In this document: in pieces, positions 5,498-5,928 of the stretch | Position numbering within the stretch: the stretch's first letter is position 1 | Layout of the letters: every line of letters begins with the position of its first letter | Source of the DNA: Clostridiales bacterium | GTDB lineage: Bacteria > Bacillota > Clostridia > Christensenellales > Aristaeellaceae | DNA length: 5,928 nt | Reading direction: 5' to 3' | NCBI GenBank assembly: GCA_019409045.1 | Contig: DXVG01000118.1 | Coordinates: forward strand, 1 to 5,928 | Translations under genes and position numbers: made by a program | Notes under the pieces: generated by a model | Databases searched by the model: none | Told to the model about the DNA's origin: nothing | What the model saw: only the letters and a program-made list of their open reading frames with translations

Positions 5498-5928
5498 ATG
5501 AAGGATACCCGGGCAATGGCCTATGTGAACATGTACGGCGTTCTGGGCGCGCTGGAAAACCTTTGCGCCATGGACGCAAAGGCAAAAGAAATTCTCGCGG
5601 GGCTGAAAAAGCCGGTTTCGATGTGCCTGGAGGTCAAAGACGGCCCCTGCTGCACCTTCCACTTCACCCGCGAGGGCTGCCGCATGACCGAGGGCGACAC
5701 GGATTGCACCTGCAAAATGCGCTTTGCCTCGCCGGAAAAGTTCAACAACCTCATCGACCACGCCAAGCCCGGCATGCCGGTCAAGGGCGTGGTGCAGCTG
5801 CTCACCTTCCTCACCGGGCCGTTTACCAAGCTCACCGACCGCCTGACCGAGCTTTTGCGCCCCTCGGAGGAAGCCATGCGCGAGCGGGCGTTTTTTGAGG
5901 AGAGCACCATCCTCACCATGTACACCAT
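5498..5928 (+). CDS. SCP2-like (sterol-carrier-fold) protein, cysteine-rich, 3' truncated by window
   Basis: An open frame starts at ATG 5498 with AGGGAGG (5484-5490) 7 bases upstream. It runs uninterrupted through 143 codons off the window edge. Codon use and GC content match the native genes. The order of elements suggests an SCP2-type lipid-binding fold: an N-terminal helix (about 7-37), a strand pair around PVSMCLEVKDGPCCTFHF (39-56), a beta-rich middle (GCRMTEGDTDCTCKMRF, 60-76), FASPEKFNNLID (76-87), and a hydrophobic helical part with GVVQLLTFL and FTKLTDRLTELLRPSEE. Similar clostridial proteins of unknown function have the same LxPSEE...FFE ending, from memory. The role may be binding a lipid or other hydrophobic ligand in the cytoplasm, since no signal peptide or membrane segment is seen. 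Seven cysteines fall within residues 23-72 (C23, C43, C51, C52, C61, C70, C72), which is unusual and could indicate metal or redox chemistry. The assignment is by eye. Confidence 0.8.
   Translation, partial: MKDTRAMAYVNMYGVLGALENLCAMDAKAKEILAGLKKPVSMCLEVKDGPCCTFHFTREGCRMTEGDTDCTCKMRFASPEKFNNLIDHAKPGMPVKGVVQLLTFLTGPFTKLTDRLTELLRPSEEAMRERAFFEESTILTMYT

Noticed and set aside
5521..5928. Minus-strand open frame opposite the SCP2-like gene
   Set aside because: The plus-strand frame has a good ribosome binding site, promoter and recognisable fold pattern. The minus-strand frame has no such support.

Overview
The window is a GC-rich bacterial chromosomal segment that most likely comes from a GC-rich member of the Clostridia/Firmicutes (a Christensenellales- or Oscillospirales-like gut anaerobe would fit). 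The reasons are purine-rich Shine-Dalgarno sites, extended -10 promoters of the form TGnTAnAnT, Gram-positive-type nicotinate phosphoribosyltransferase, and a diaminopropionate ammonia-lyase. The taxonomic call is inference from gene content and style, not from a marker gene. No rRNA, tRNA, CRISPR array or recognisable transposase is visible.

Layout. (1) Positions 1-666, plus strand: the C-terminal half of diaminopropionate ammonia-lyase. (2) Positions 680-707: a perfect 11-bp hairpin between two convergent genes. (3) Positions 716-2311, minus strand: a 531-aa metallo-beta-lactamase/beta-CASP/RMMBL ribonuclease-type protein (CPSF-73/YSH1-like). (4) Positions 2312-2454: a divergent control region with one sigma-A-type promoter facing each way. 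(5) Positions 2455-3906, plus strand: nicotinate phosphoribosyltransferase (pncB), the entry step of NAD synthesis from nicotinate. (6) Positions 3997-4809, plus strand: a secreted protein of unknown function, possibly with a GerMN-like N-terminal part, followed by a hairpin/T-tract terminator. (7) About 4886-5455: an AT-rich island (two 60-base stretches counted by hand give 25% and 30% GC, against 68% in the preceding gene). It carries one gene for a 153-aa membrane protein with an HEYGH zinc-protease-like motif and its own promoter. (8) Positions 5498 to the window end, plus strand: the start of a cysteine-rich SCP2-like protein, cut by the window edge.

The genes do not form one pathway. 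The lyase and the NAD-salvage enzyme are ordinary metabolic genes, the beta-CASP protein is probably an RNA-processing enzyme, and the secreted protein may be read through from pncB. The part that stands out is the AT-rich HExxH gene, which looks acquired by transfer and sits as a single-gene cassette between a terminator and the promoter of the next native gene. No multi-gene novel system could be supported.
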